Assembly (NCBI GenBank): GCA_013214715.1
Contig: JABSSB010000063.1
Coordinates: 1-9,089, forward strand
Length of the DNA stretch: 9,089 bases
From: Paracoccaceae bacterium
Lineage (GTDB): Bacteria > Pseudomonadota > Alphaproteobacteria > Rhodobacterales > Rhodobacteraceae
Direction of reading: 5' to 3'
The notes beneath the pieces are model-generated. The model was not told the DNA's origin, searched no databases, and saw only the letters and a program-made list of their open reading frames with translations. Positions within the stretch are counted from its first letter, which is position 1. The number at the start of each line of letters is the position of its first letter. A program made the translations under genes and the position numbers. Positions 1 to 6,246 of the stretch are shown piece after piece.

Positions 1-321
1 GGTGACAAACCGGAAGGTCTGTTTTGTCCGCATAGCGGACCATCCTACATCCGATTTAGAATGCCTGATCGTGCGTGTAGCGAAACCGGGAAGCCCGATC
101 GCTATGGCTTCCAGAGTGGCGGCGACTTGCAACACATCAACAATGGCGCTGGCCACGGGAATGCCGGGCTCTGTCGCATACTCATGCACAATTCTTCAGG
201 CTGTAAGTGCGGCGCGTCTTTTGCGTTTATGCAATCCCCTGTGACCTGCATCATCTGTGCTGGCTTTTCACAGACGTCGCCTTGGCCTAACCTGACGACA
301 CAGGCAGGCGCGGAGGCAGAT
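1..321. other. left-edge region, no confident gene
   Basis: This 321-base stretch precedes the cytochrome gene and contains no gene I can support. The rightward frames lack a ribosome binding site and a recognisable product. On the minus strand a frame is open from a GTG at 189 to the window edge and has a more protein-like composition, with a segment reading GIPVASAIVDVLQVAATLEA. That pattern loosely recalls the C-terminal part of Asp/Glu (hydantoin) racemases, where a G-[IV]-P-V segment precedes an alanine-rich helix. A TGA lies just upstream (196-198), so if the resemblance is real this would be a 5'-truncated remnant rather than an intact start. The similarity is weak and inferred from memory. 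Confidence 0.25.
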
Positions 322-729
322 ATGGCACCAAAAAGCTTTTGGATCGGTGGCCCGGTCGTGGTGGTTGCAGCGGCTCTGACGCCGCCGCTGCAGGCGGATC
401 CGGTGGGCAAAGACCTCTTTGACGCGCATTGCGCCGATTGCCACGGGCTCAGCGCAACAGGTGACGGGCCCAAAGCCGCCAGCATCGATGGCGGGGTGCC
501 GAACCTGACGACGCTGGCAACGCGCAATGGCGGGACCTTCCCGACCATTGATGTGATGTCCTATATCGACGGCTATACCCGCGAAAACAGCTATGCCAAC
601 ATGCCTGCCTTTGGCGAACAACTGTTGGACGCGCCCACGGTTCTGTATGACGCGGGCGACGGCATCCCGACCCCCACGCCCGAGCCTTTGGTGCAGGTTG
701 CCGAGTATTTGATCTCGATCCAGAACTAG
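322..729 (+). CDS. small secreted c-type cytochrome (class I, monohaem)
   Basis: The gene encodes 135 residues. Residues 1-25 form a Sec signal peptide: Lys4, a hydrophobic run at about 8-20 and an A-x-A-like cleavage region ending LQA before Asp26. The mature protein of about 110 residues has one haem c site, CADCH at 37-41, and a likely distal haem ligand, Met94 in the NMPAFG segment, which is the class I arrangement. It should carry electrons in the periplasm; its redox partner cannot be told from sequence. I chose the ATG at 322 because GGAGG at 312-316 sits 5 bases upstream and the signal peptide starts there; the frame is open further upstream but that part has no signal. A transglycosylase gene follows 71 bases downstream on the same strand, so co-transcription is possible. 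The region between the haem site and Met94 is short, as in small cytochrome c subunits or soluble carriers. Confidence 0.88.
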   Translation: MAPKSFWIGGPVVVVAAALTPPLQADPVGKDLFDAHCADCHGLSATGDGPKAASIDGGVPNLTTLATRNGGTFPTIDVMSYIDGYTRENSYANMPAFGEQLLDAPTVLYDAGDGIPTPTPEPLVQVAEYLISIQN

Positions 730-800
730 GCGCTTGCCCGGCCCCGCAGGGATGGTCACAGTGTGGGCAGGATCAAGTTTGGCGGGTAAGGGGAAGTGAC

Positions 801-1922
801 GTGGACAGGCGCACGTTTTCTTTGGGTTTGACAGGGCTGGCCTTGTGGGGCTGCAGCGCGGGCGGGGCGCAAACTCCATCTGGCGGGCTGGCCGATGATC
901 TGCGCCCCGTTTCCAACACGGGCTATGACGCATGGGTCGCCAATTACCGTGCGCGCAGCGGCTTTTCGCAGGATCTGCTGTCGCGAGCCTTTTCCGGGAC
1001 GGGATACCTGCCCGGCGTCGTGGCTCGCGATCGCAATCAGGTCGAATTTCGTCGCACGCTCGAAGATTATCTTGCCATCACCGTCTCTGACGACCGGGTC
1101 GAGAAAGGCCGCGCGGCCTATGCGCAATATCGCGGCACGCTGGAGGCCATCGCCGCACGCTATGGCGTACCCGCGCCGGTAATCACGGCGATCTGGGGTG
1201 TCGAAAGCTATTACGGCGAACGGCGCGGCGATGTGCCGGTGATCTCGGCCACCTCGACGCTCGCCTATGATGGACGCCGCGGCGCGTTTTTCGAAGAACA
1301 GCTGACCGCCGCTCTGCGCATCCTGCAAAATGGCGATGTCGCGCCGCGGAACATGACCGGAAGCTGGGCCGGCGCGATGGGCCATACGCAATTCATCCCG
1401 ACCTCTTATCAGGCCTTTGCGGTGGATTTCACCGGCGATGGGCGGCGCGATATCTGGGCCGATGACCCGTCGGATGCGTTGGCCTCCGCGGCGGCCTATC
1501 TGCAACGCAATGGCTGGCGCGAGGGGCTGGCCTGGGGCGCCGAAGTCGGCAGCCCCGGCGCGCCTTCGGGCCGGGTGATAACGCCGCAAGGCGGCGGGCC
1601 GAGCTTTGTCGTGACGCGCAATTTTGATGTGATCAAACGCTACAACAATTCCGACAGCTATGCGATCGGGGTCGGCCATCTGTCGGACCGCATTGCCGGC
1701 GGCCCACCGCTGCGCACGCCCTTCCCGCCGGACCGCTATGGCCTGACCAAGGACGACCGTATTGCCCTGCAAGAAGGGCTGACCGCTGCAGGGTTCGACA
1801 CTGGTGGCGCAGACGGTGTGATTGGACCCAACAGCCAGGACGCGATCCGGGCCTATCAGGCCTCGCGCGGGCTTTTGGTGACCGGAGAGCCCTCTCAGGA
1901 GCTGCTCTCCAGCCTACGCTGA
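801..1922 (+). CDS. lytic murein transglycosylase, MltB/SLT_2 type, with C-terminal peptidoglycan-binding domain
   Basis: The 373-residue protein is predicted to cleave the MurNAc-GlcNAc bond of peptidoglycan, leaving 1,6-anhydro-MurNAc ends. The N-terminus has a twin-arginine-like motif (RRTFSLG, residues 3-9), a hydrophobic stretch and Cys18 after LALWG, so it may be a Tat-exported lipoprotein; the lipobox is imperfect (Trp at -2). The catalytic domain spans about 35-300, with the family glutamate in IWGVESYYG (Glu135), the substrate-groove segment GSWAGAMGHTQFIPTSY (187-203), and the downstream GDGRRDIW and YAIGVGHL segments. Residues about 314-373 form a PG_binding_1 domain (DGVIGPNSQDAIRAYQ at 338-353). 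The start is GTG at 801, preceded by an AAGGGGAAG purine tract at 788-796; an upstream ATG with this frame was not seen. The family assignment is firm; membrane placement and the export route are inferred from the signal. Confidence 0.93.
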   Translation: MDRRTFSLGLTGLALWGCSAGGAQTPSGGLADDLRPVSNTGYDAWVANYRARSGFSQDLLSRAFSGTGYLPGVVARDRNQVEFRRTLEDYLAITVSDDRVEKGRAAYAQYRGTLEAIAARYGVPAPVITAIWGVESYYGERRGDVPVISATSTLAYDGRRGAFFEEQLTAALRILQNGDVAPRNMTGSWAGAMGHTQFIPTSYQAFAVDFTGDGRRDIWADDPSDALASAAAYLQRNGWREGLAWGAEVGSPGAPSGRVITPQGGGPSFVVTRNFDVIKRYNNSDSYAIGVGHLSDRIAGGPPLRTPFPPDRYGLTKDDRIALQEGLTAAGFDTGGADGVIGPNSQDAIRAYQASRGLLVTGEPSQELLSSLR

Positions 1923-1926
1923 AAAT

Positions 1927-2229
1927 ATGAGGCAGAGTGTCGCAAATCTCCTTAAAGCTGATCCGGCGCATTTCGGGAATCATCGCGGTCGGATAGTCTG
2001 TCTTTGTTGAGACGATTGGCCCGTAGGAGGCGATCGCAGGCAAAACCGCCTGTCCAATTTGTCTCTGATCGCCCCTCTCAACACGAGGGTGCGCACCGCT
2101 CTGGTTGTGTTTTGCGCCGTGGATGATGCGCCTTGGGTTTGGGAGAACCCGATGACAGAGCTTGGCAAACGACCCACACGCGATAGCTGTTTCCTGCGCA
2201 TACTTCTGGCGGCAGACCCTGCTGATTAG
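1927..2229 (+). pseudogene. decayed frame with weak MbcA/ParS (DUF2384) toxin-binding-like C-terminus
   Basis: From the ATG at 1927, five bases after the transglycosylase stop, one frame runs to the TAG at 2227-2229 and is broken only by TGA at 2008-2010. The second half (about 2098-2190) reads ALVVFCAVDDAPWVWENPM then TELGKRPTRD. This follows the spacing I recall for the MbcA/ParS/Xre toxin-binding domain of type II antitoxins: A-L-x-V-F, then A-x-x-W, P, L-G and x-P-x-D-L-L. The conserved GG is GK here and the LL after the Asp is lost, and no partner RES-type toxin gene is nearby. There is no clear ribosome binding site. I read this as a relic, but an unrelated intergenic stretch that is open by chance in GC-rich DNA is a real alternative. 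The 3' end overlaps the stop codon region of the leftward MarC gene. Confidence 0.25.
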
Positions 2230-2858
2230 CCTGCCAGCCCCGGTAATGTGACCTTCAATCCGGTCGTGATCATGTCCACGGCGATGGCGGCCAAGATCAT
2301 CCCCATCAGCCGCCCCATGATCACCCGCGCCGTCGTAGTCAGGCGCTTGCCGATATCGCCTGCAAACCAGAAGACCATCGCCAGCCCGGCCACCATGACG
2401 CCAAAGACTAGCCAATAGGCCAGCGTGTCGGCCGGGCTTTGCGCCTGTCCCGAAAACACGATCAGCGTGGTGATCGTGCCCGGCCCCATCAGAATCGGGA
2501 AAGTCAGCGGGTAAAAGGCCACCGCGGCCGCATCGGGATAGTCCGCCTTTTCATCCTTTGTGCCGTAATGGGCGCTGTGATCCTGCCCCGACAGCATGTT
2601 CAGCCCAAGCAAAAGCACCACCAGCCCGCCCGCGATGCGGAAATCATCGACCGAGATGCCAAAGATCGTCAGCACCGCATTGCCAAAGATGCCAAACACC
2701 GTCCCCATCACGCCCACATACAAGGCCAGTTTCAACGCGATCTGCCGCTGCGTCGCGCGCGTCGCGCCATCGGTGACGCTCAGGAAAACCGGCAGGTTTG
2801 AGATCGGATTCATGATCGCAAACAGCGCTCCAGCGAATTTCAATGCAAACCCGTCCAT
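2226..2858 (-). CDS. MarC family (UPF0056) integral membrane protein
   Basis: The product is 210 residues, the usual size for this family, with about six hydrophobic segments: roughly residues 5-28, 43-65, 74-90, 112-135, 146-167 and 178-203. Family hallmarks visible are the early NPISNLPVFL segment and the FPILMGPGTITTLIVF segment with the conserved P-x-L-x-GPG core. It resides in the inner membrane. The family was named for multiple antibiotic resistance in Escherichia coli, but that role was not upheld and its function is unknown; it is sometimes discussed as a transporter. The start ATG (complement of 2856-2858) has a GAAAGG purine tract about 8 bases upstream; the frame stays open well into the neighbouring gene but that extension is antisense to it. 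It is transcribed divergently from the DUF6446-like gene and convergently with the transglycosylase. Confidence 0.92.
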   Translation of the reverse strand: MDGFALKFAGALFAIMNPISNLPVFLSVTDGATRATQRQIALKLALYVGVMGTVFGIFGNAVLTIFGISVDDFRIAGGLVVLLLGLNMLSGQDHSAHYGTKDEKADYPDAAAVAFYPLTFPILMGPGTITTLIVFSGQAQSPADTLAYWLVFGVMVAGLAMVFWFAGDIGKRLTTTARVIMGRLMGMILAAIAVDMITTGLKVTLPGLAG

Positions 2859-2877
2859 CTTTATGACCTTTCGCCGC

Positions 2878-2907
2878 TTGACCTTTGACACTTGCGCCTT
2901 TTCTAGG
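2878..2907 (+). promoter_or_regulatory. candidate promoter for the DUF6446-like gene/glyS unit in the divergent intergenic region
   Basis: The 87-base gap between the MarC start and the DUF6446-like start must hold promoters for both directions. On the plus strand there are two TTGAC boxes in tandem, TTGACC at 2878-2883 and TTGACA at 2885-2890. The first has a weak -10-like TCTAGG at 2902-2907 after an 18-base spacer; the second has no convincing -10 at the normal distance. TTGAC is the strongest part of the alphaproteobacterial sigma70 -35 element, and the -10 is often loose in this group. No convincing promoter was found for the leftward MarC gene. Confidence 0.33.
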
Positions 2908-2945
2908 AGGCAAGAGCAGAGGCAGGCAAGACAAGGATCGAAAAG

Positions 2946-3455
2946 ATGAACGGAAAATGGGTGGGCATGACCGTACTGGCCTGCGCCGCTGCGGCGGGGG
3001 CGGGGCTTTATTACCTGCAGGTCTTTGGATTCTATGACCGCGTGTCCGAAGCGCCGGGTCAAGAGGTTCTGCTGACGCCAACCTCTGGTGACCCGGTGGC
3101 CCTGACTGTCAGCGGGTTTGAAGCCATCGATGCTGACAGCTCTCCCATCCGTTTCCGTGCCTGTTTCTCTACCGAGGCCAGCGCTGATGATCTGGCTGGG
3201 TTTACCCGCATCGACGGGGCTGAACCGCGCAATGCGCCTTTCTGGTTTGATTGCTTTGATGCTCCCGCGCTGGGCGCGGCGATCAAATCCGGCGATGTGA
3301 CGGTTTATCTGGGAACCAAAAATCACGCATTTGGCGTGGACCGGCTGGTCGCGATCGGCCCGGACGGGCGCGGCTGGGTCTGGCATGAGCTGAATGAGTG
3401 CGGCAAGAAAGCCTATGACGGCACCGTCGTCGGAGAGGCCTGCCCTGATCGCTGA
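2946..3455 (+). CDS. DUF6446-like membrane-anchored periplasmic protein, function unknown
   Basis: The gene encodes 169 residues. An uncleaved signal anchor or signal peptide covers about residues 5-25, followed by a soluble domain that should lie in the periplasm. The soluble part has four cysteines (Cys73, Cys103, Cys152, Cys166), which could form two disulfides, and aromatic-rich segments such as APFWFDCFDA (97-106) and GRGWVWHELNECG (141-153). I recall a DUF6446-type gene beside glyS in roseobacters, usually between glyQ and glyS; the DUF assignment rests on that context and general appearance. The start ATG has AAGGA at 2933-2937. It lies 80 bases upstream of glyS on the same strand, so the two are probably co-transcribed. 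Just after its stop a small GC hairpin (GCCCC at 3476-3480, GGGGC at 3484-3488) without a T tract lies ahead of glyS. No enzymatic motif is visible. Confidence 0.8.
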   Translation: MNGKWVGMTVLACAAAAGAGLYYLQVFGFYDRVSEAPGQEVLLTPTSGDPVALTVSGFEAIDADSSPIRFRACFSTEASADDLAGFTRIDGAEPRNAPFWFDCFDAPALGAAIKSGDVTVYLGTKNHAFGVDRLVAIGPDGRGWVWHELNECGKKAYDGTVVGEACPDR

Positions 3456-3535
3456 TCATTCCAGCCCTTGCCTTTGCCCCACCGGGGCCTGTATCCGCCT
3501 TGGCGACGCGCCATGAACCGCCTAGGACCACCCCG

Positions 3536-5719
3536 ATGCCCGACCTGCTGATTGAACTCTTTTCCGAAGAAATTCCCGCCCGGATGCAAAGCCGCGCGGC
3601 CGAAGATCTCAAGGCGCGCGTCACCGATGGTCTGGTCGAGGCCGGGCTGACCTATGCTGGTGCGGCCGCGTTTTCCACGCCGCGCCGCCTGACGCTGGCG
3701 GTGGACGGGCTGCTGGCTCGCTCTCCCGATCTGAGGGAAGAGCGCAAAGGCCCCAAAGTCGGCGCGCCTGACAAAGCGATCGAAGGTTTCCTGCGCGGCG
3801 CGGGCGTGAGCCGCGATCAGTTGGAAGAGCGGGACACCCCCAAAGGCGCGGTCTATTTCGCCACGATCGACAAACCCGGCCGCGCAGCCGATGAGATCGT
3901 GGCCGAGGTGCTGGAGCAGGTGATCCGCAATTTCCCATGGCCCAAATCCATGCGCTGGGGCGCGGGCAGCCTGCGCTGGGTGCGGCCTTTGCAGTCGATC
4001 CTGTGCCTTTTGACCGAAGAAGACGGCGCGCGGGTCGTGGCGCTGGATGTCGATGGCATCACCGCAGGCGACAGCACCGAAGGCCACCGCTTCATGGCGC
4101 CGGGGCGGTTTGCCGTGACCTCCTTCGAGGATTACGAGGCCAAGCTGAAGCGCGCGCATGTGGTTCTGTCGCCCTCCGAGCGCGCCGATCACATCTGGGC
4201 CGATGCCACCAACGCCGCCTTTGCCGCCGGGCTTGAGGTCGTCGAAGACCGCGGGCTTTTGGCCGAAGTGGCCGGGCTGGTCGAATGGCCTGTCGTGCTG
4301 ATGGGTGCGATTGACGACGCCTTCCTGGGCTTGCCGCCGGAAGTGCTGCAAACCTCGATGAAAGAGCATCAGAAGTTCTTCTCTGTGCGCAATCCGAAAA
4401 CAGCGCGGATCGAGAAATTCGTGACCGTGGCCAATCGCGAAACAGCCGATCACGGCGCAACCATTCTGGCGGGCAATCAAAAGGTGCTGTCGGCGCGTCT
4501 GGCAGATGCGAAGTTCTTCTGGGAAAACGATCTGCGTGTGGCTGGGTCGGACCTGTCGGTCTGGGCCAAGTCGCTTGAGAATGTGACCTTCCACAACAAA
4601 CTCGGCAGCCAGGGCGCCCGTATTGCTCGCATTGCCGATCTGGCCGCTGATCTGGCGGCGGCAACCGGGGCAGATGCCGCGCAAGCGCGCGAGGCAGCAG
4701 AGCTTGCCAAGCTCGATCTGAGTTCCGAAATGGTCTATGAATTCCCCGAACTTCAGGGGCTTATGGGCCGGTACTACATTGAAGCCGCGGGTCGTGATGC
4801 CGCCGTGGCCGCCGCGGCGGAAGAGCATTATTCGCCGCTTGGCCCCTCCGATGATGTGCCCATGGCGCCGATCTCGGTCACCGTGGCTTTGGCCGATAAG
4901 CTGGACGTTCTGACCGGTTTCTGGGCCATCGATGAAAAACCCACCGGGTCCAAAGATCCCTTTGCCCTGCGCCGTGCGGCATTGGGGGTTATTCGTCTGA
5001 TCCTCACCAATGATCTGCGCCTGCCTTTGGTTGGGCCACTTCGGTCAGCAATCAAAGCGAATGTGGGGGCCGCCACTTACTCTAGTGCGTTGCAGCAAGA
5101 AAATCCTGATGAGGCCCGTTATGCTAAGGAACAGGGTGTCTCGCATTTCGTAGAGGAGGCGTTTAAAACATTTCCAAATGCCGACGCCCTGTCTGCGGAC
5201 CTGCTGTCGTTTATCCATGACCGTCTCAAGGTGTTCCTGCGCGATCAGGGTATCCGGCATGACATTATTGACGCCTGCATTGCAATGCCTGGCAGTGATG
5301 ACCTGAACCTGCTGGTCAAACGCGCCCGCGCCTTGGCGCAGGTGCTGGACACGGAAGACGGCGAAAACATGCTGCAAGGCTTCAAACGTGCCAATAACAT
5401 CCTGACCCAGGCGGAAGAGTCCGATGGTGTGGAATATTCCTTTGGCGCGGATGTGAAATTCGCCGAAGACCAGACAGAGCGGGATTTGTTCGACGCGCTG
5501 GAAGCCGCGCAAGGGGTGATCACGACGGCCCTGGCACAGGAAGATTTCCCCGCGGCGATGGGTGCCATGGCGGCCTTGCGCGCCCCGGTGGACGCGTTCT
5601 TTACGGCCGTGCAGGTGAATGCTGACAACCAGATCGTGCGCCGGAACCGGTTGAACCTTCTGGGCCAGATCCGCGCGGTCTGCGCGCCCGTCGCTGATTT
5701 GAGCCGGATAGAGGGCTAG
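3536..5719 (+). CDS. glyS: glycine--tRNA ligase beta subunit
   Basis: The 727-residue product is the beta subunit of the bacterial alpha2-beta2-type glycyl-tRNA synthetase, which works with GlyQ in the cytoplasm to charge tRNA-Gly. Family landmarks are the N-terminal LLIELFSEEIPARMQ (residues 4-18), the LQTSMKEHQKFFSV segment, the HD-like core with LSSEMVYEFPELQGLMGRYY (about 395-415), PTGSKDPFALRRAALG (469-484) and a C-terminal DALR-type anticodon-binding domain with VNADNQIVRRNRLNLLGQIR near the end. The length is normal. I chose ATG 3536 because AGGA lies at 3524-3527 and the family N-terminus begins there; a TTG 36 bases upstream would only add an unconserved tail. Residues about 502-555 use less GC-rich codons than the rest. 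Its partner glyQ is not adjacent: upstream lie the DUF6446-like gene and then a divergent MarC gene. A hairpin terminator candidate follows at 5773. Confidence 0.97.
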   Translation: MPDLLIELFSEEIPARMQSRAAEDLKARVTDGLVEAGLTYAGAAAFSTPRRLTLAVDGLLARSPDLREERKGPKVGAPDKAIEGFLRGAGVSRDQLEERDTPKGAVYFATIDKPGRAADEIVAEVLEQVIRNFPWPKSMRWGAGSLRWVRPLQSILCLLTEEDGARVVALDVDGITAGDSTEGHRFMAPGRFAVTSFEDYEAKLKRAHVVLSPSERADHIWADATNAAFAAGLEVVEDRGLLAEVAGLVEWPVVLMGAIDDAFLGLPPEVLQTSMKEHQKFFSVRNPKTARIEKFVTVANRETADHGATILAGNQKVLSARLADAKFFWENDLRVAGSDLSVWAKSLENVTFHNKLGSQGARIARIADLAADLAAATGADAAQAREAAELAKLDLSSEMVYEFPELQGLMGRYYIEAAGRDAAVAAAAEEHYSPLGPSDDVPMAPISVTVALADKLDVLTGFWAIDEKPTGSKDPFALRRAALGVIRLILTNDLRLPLVGPLRSAIKANVGAATYSSALQQENPDEARYAKEQGVSHFVEEAFKTFPNADALSADLLSFIHDRLKVFLRDQGIRHDIIDACIAMPGSDDLNLLVKRARALAQVLDTEDGENMLQGFKRANNILTQAEESDGVEYSFGADVKFAEDQTERDLFDALEAAQGVITTALAQEDFPAAMGAMAALRAPVDAFFTAVQVNADNQIVRRNRLNLLGQIRAVCAPVADLSRIEG

Positions 5720-5772
5720 GGTCTGGATTTTGTCCAAGGGGCGCAATCCCGGCGCCTGCCCCGTCCCACGGG

Positions 5773-5799
5773 CGGGCGCTTTCGCGCCCGGGTGATTTT
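5773..5799 (+). terminator. candidate intrinsic terminator of glyS
   Basis: A perfect 7-bp stem CGGGCGC (5773-5779) and GCGCCCG (5784-5790) closes a TTTC tetraloop, 51 bases after the glyS stop. It is followed after GGTGA by four T residues (5796-5799). The stem is strong but the U tract is short and displaced, so this is a plausible but not ideal Rho-independent terminator. Confidence 0.55.
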
Positions 5800-5813
5800 G
5801 ACCATGCTCCGTT

Positions 5814-5836
5814 GAAACGCTCTCCCAGAGCGTTTC
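5814..5836. repeat. 10-bp perfect inverted repeat (hairpin)
   Basis: GAAACGCTCT at 5814-5823 is repeated in inverse as AGAGCGTTTC at 5827-5836 around a CCC loop. In RNA this would be a stable 10-bp stem-loop with A/U at the base and G/C at the top; as DNA it is a 23-bp dyad. No T tract follows, and the second hairpin begins at the very next base. Possible roles are a terminator reinforcing element, an RNA end stabiliser for glyS mRNA, or a dispersed palindromic repeat of the genome. Confidence 0.75.
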
Positions 5837-5851
5837 TGTCGCTGCGCGACA
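5837..5851. repeat. 6-bp perfect inverted repeat abutting the preceding hairpin
   Basis: TGTCGC (5837-5842) and GCGACA (5846-5851) flank a TGC loop. It starts at the base after the 10-bp hairpin ends, so in RNA the two stems could stack coaxially. Its role is unknown. Confidence 0.55.
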
Positions 5852-5883
5852 CCTCTGCGCATCCCCGGGGCAGGCGCTGGGAG

Positions 5884-5917
5884 GTCGTTGTGAAACCTCC
5901 GGACGTCGTTGCAAACC
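5884..5917. repeat. imperfect direct repeat at 21-bp spacing
   Basis: GTCGTTG-TG-AAACC (5884-5897) recurs as GTCGTTG-C-AAACC (5905-5917). The repeat starts are 21 bases apart, two helical turns, so a protein bound to both would sit on the same face of the DNA. Two copies in front of a metabolic gene suggest an operator or activator site; this is inference. Confidence 0.4.
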
Positions 5918-6044
5918 CTATCTGGTAAGGCCCTGTTACCCCCTCCGCACGCTGGCTTCGGCAGAGATTAACCAAACACCGCCACACTCTCCCCCGATTG
6001 CGCAATCAAAGGCCGGATAAACCCCCGGCCGCCTTCAGGATAGA

Positions 6045-6090
6045 CCCCGGCGGTGTCATCCGCCGGGGAAGATGTCGATATCTCCGGCGG
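6045..6090 (+). promoter_or_regulatory. 9-bp hairpin with a mutually exclusive alternative pairing
   Basis: CCCCGGCGG (6045-6053) and CCGCCGGGG (6060-6068) form a perfect 9-bp stem around TGTCAT. The core CCGGCGG is present again at 6084-6090, so the middle arm CCGCCGG (6060-6066) could pair either backward or forward, but not both. This is the logic of an attenuator or riboswitch expression platform, lying about 160-200 bases ahead of the PPDK-like start. No T tract, leader peptide or known aptamer was recognised, and whether transcription starts upstream of it is not known. Confidence 0.35.
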
Positions 6091-6189
6091 CCCTGATGCC
6101 GCTCTGCCATCCGACATGGCGCTGACACCACAGCTTTTCCGGAGCGCAGACCACCCGAGGCGCCCGCACCGCGCGTCCGGCACTGCCCC

Positions 6190-6217
6190 TTGCGCGGCAG
6201 AAATGCCGGTTTATGCT
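6190..6217 (+). promoter_or_regulatory. weak promoter candidate overlapping a GAAA-tetraloop hairpin
   Basis: TTGCGC at 6190-6195 and TATGCT at 6212-6217 are separated by 16 bases and could be the -35 and -10 of the PPDK-like gene, 30 bases before its ATG. The same stretch has CGGCA (6195-6199) and TGCCG (6204-6208) closing a GAAA loop, a GNRA-type hairpin if the RNA starts upstream. The two readings exclude each other in function; both are weak. Confidence 0.25.
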
Positions 6218-6246
6218 GCAGGCGCGAAAGATCCCGGAAGACCACG

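Larger units (their letters stand above)
5720..6246. other. 527-base intergenic region rich in inverted repeats, leader of the PPDK-like gene
   Basis: No gene is supported here. Short frames exist on both strands (for example minus 5968-6183) but none has a convincing ribosome binding site or recognisable product. What the region holds is structure: inverted repeats at 5773-5790, 5814-5836, 5837-5851, 5880-5900 (GGAGGT/ACCTCC), 5924-5940 (GGTAA/TTACC), 6011-6030 (GGCCGG/CCGGCC) and 6045-6068, a 12-bp palindrome GATTGCGCAATC at 5996-6007, and a phased direct repeat at 5884-5917. GC-rich DNA makes short stems common by chance, but the 10-bp and 9-bp perfect stems are unlikely to be chance. The region must hold the glyS terminator and the promoter of the PPDK-like gene. 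Confidence 0.75.

Noticed and set aside
61..321. Upstream in-frame extension of the cytochrome gene
   Set aside because: It would place the clear signal peptide about 87 residues inside the protein, and the upstream ATG lacks a ribosome binding site, while ATG 322 has GGAGG at the right distance.
2008..2010. In-frame TGA read as selenocysteine
   Set aside because: No SECIS-like hairpin, redox motif context or selenoprotein family supports this; a decayed frame is simpler.
2037..2052. CAGGC/GCCTG hairpin between the transglycosylase and MarC genes as a terminator
   Set aside because: The stem is only 5 bp with no T tract on either strand; the nearby CCCTC/GAGGG pair (2073-2089) is equally weak.
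3500..3535. TTG start extending glyS by 12 residues
   Set aside because: The added residues are not part of the family N-terminus and no ribosome binding site precedes the TTG.
3413..4828. 471-codon open frame antisense to glyS
   Set aside because: It is the usual shadow frame in GC-rich DNA: histidine- and arginine-rich with no recognisable domain, fully opposite a conserved essential gene.
5968..6183. 71-residue minus-strand frame in the glyS to PPDK-like gap
   Set aside because: Its C-terminal part looks mildly protein-like, but there is no convincing ribosome binding site or recognised family, and it overlaps inverted repeats that better explain the sequence.
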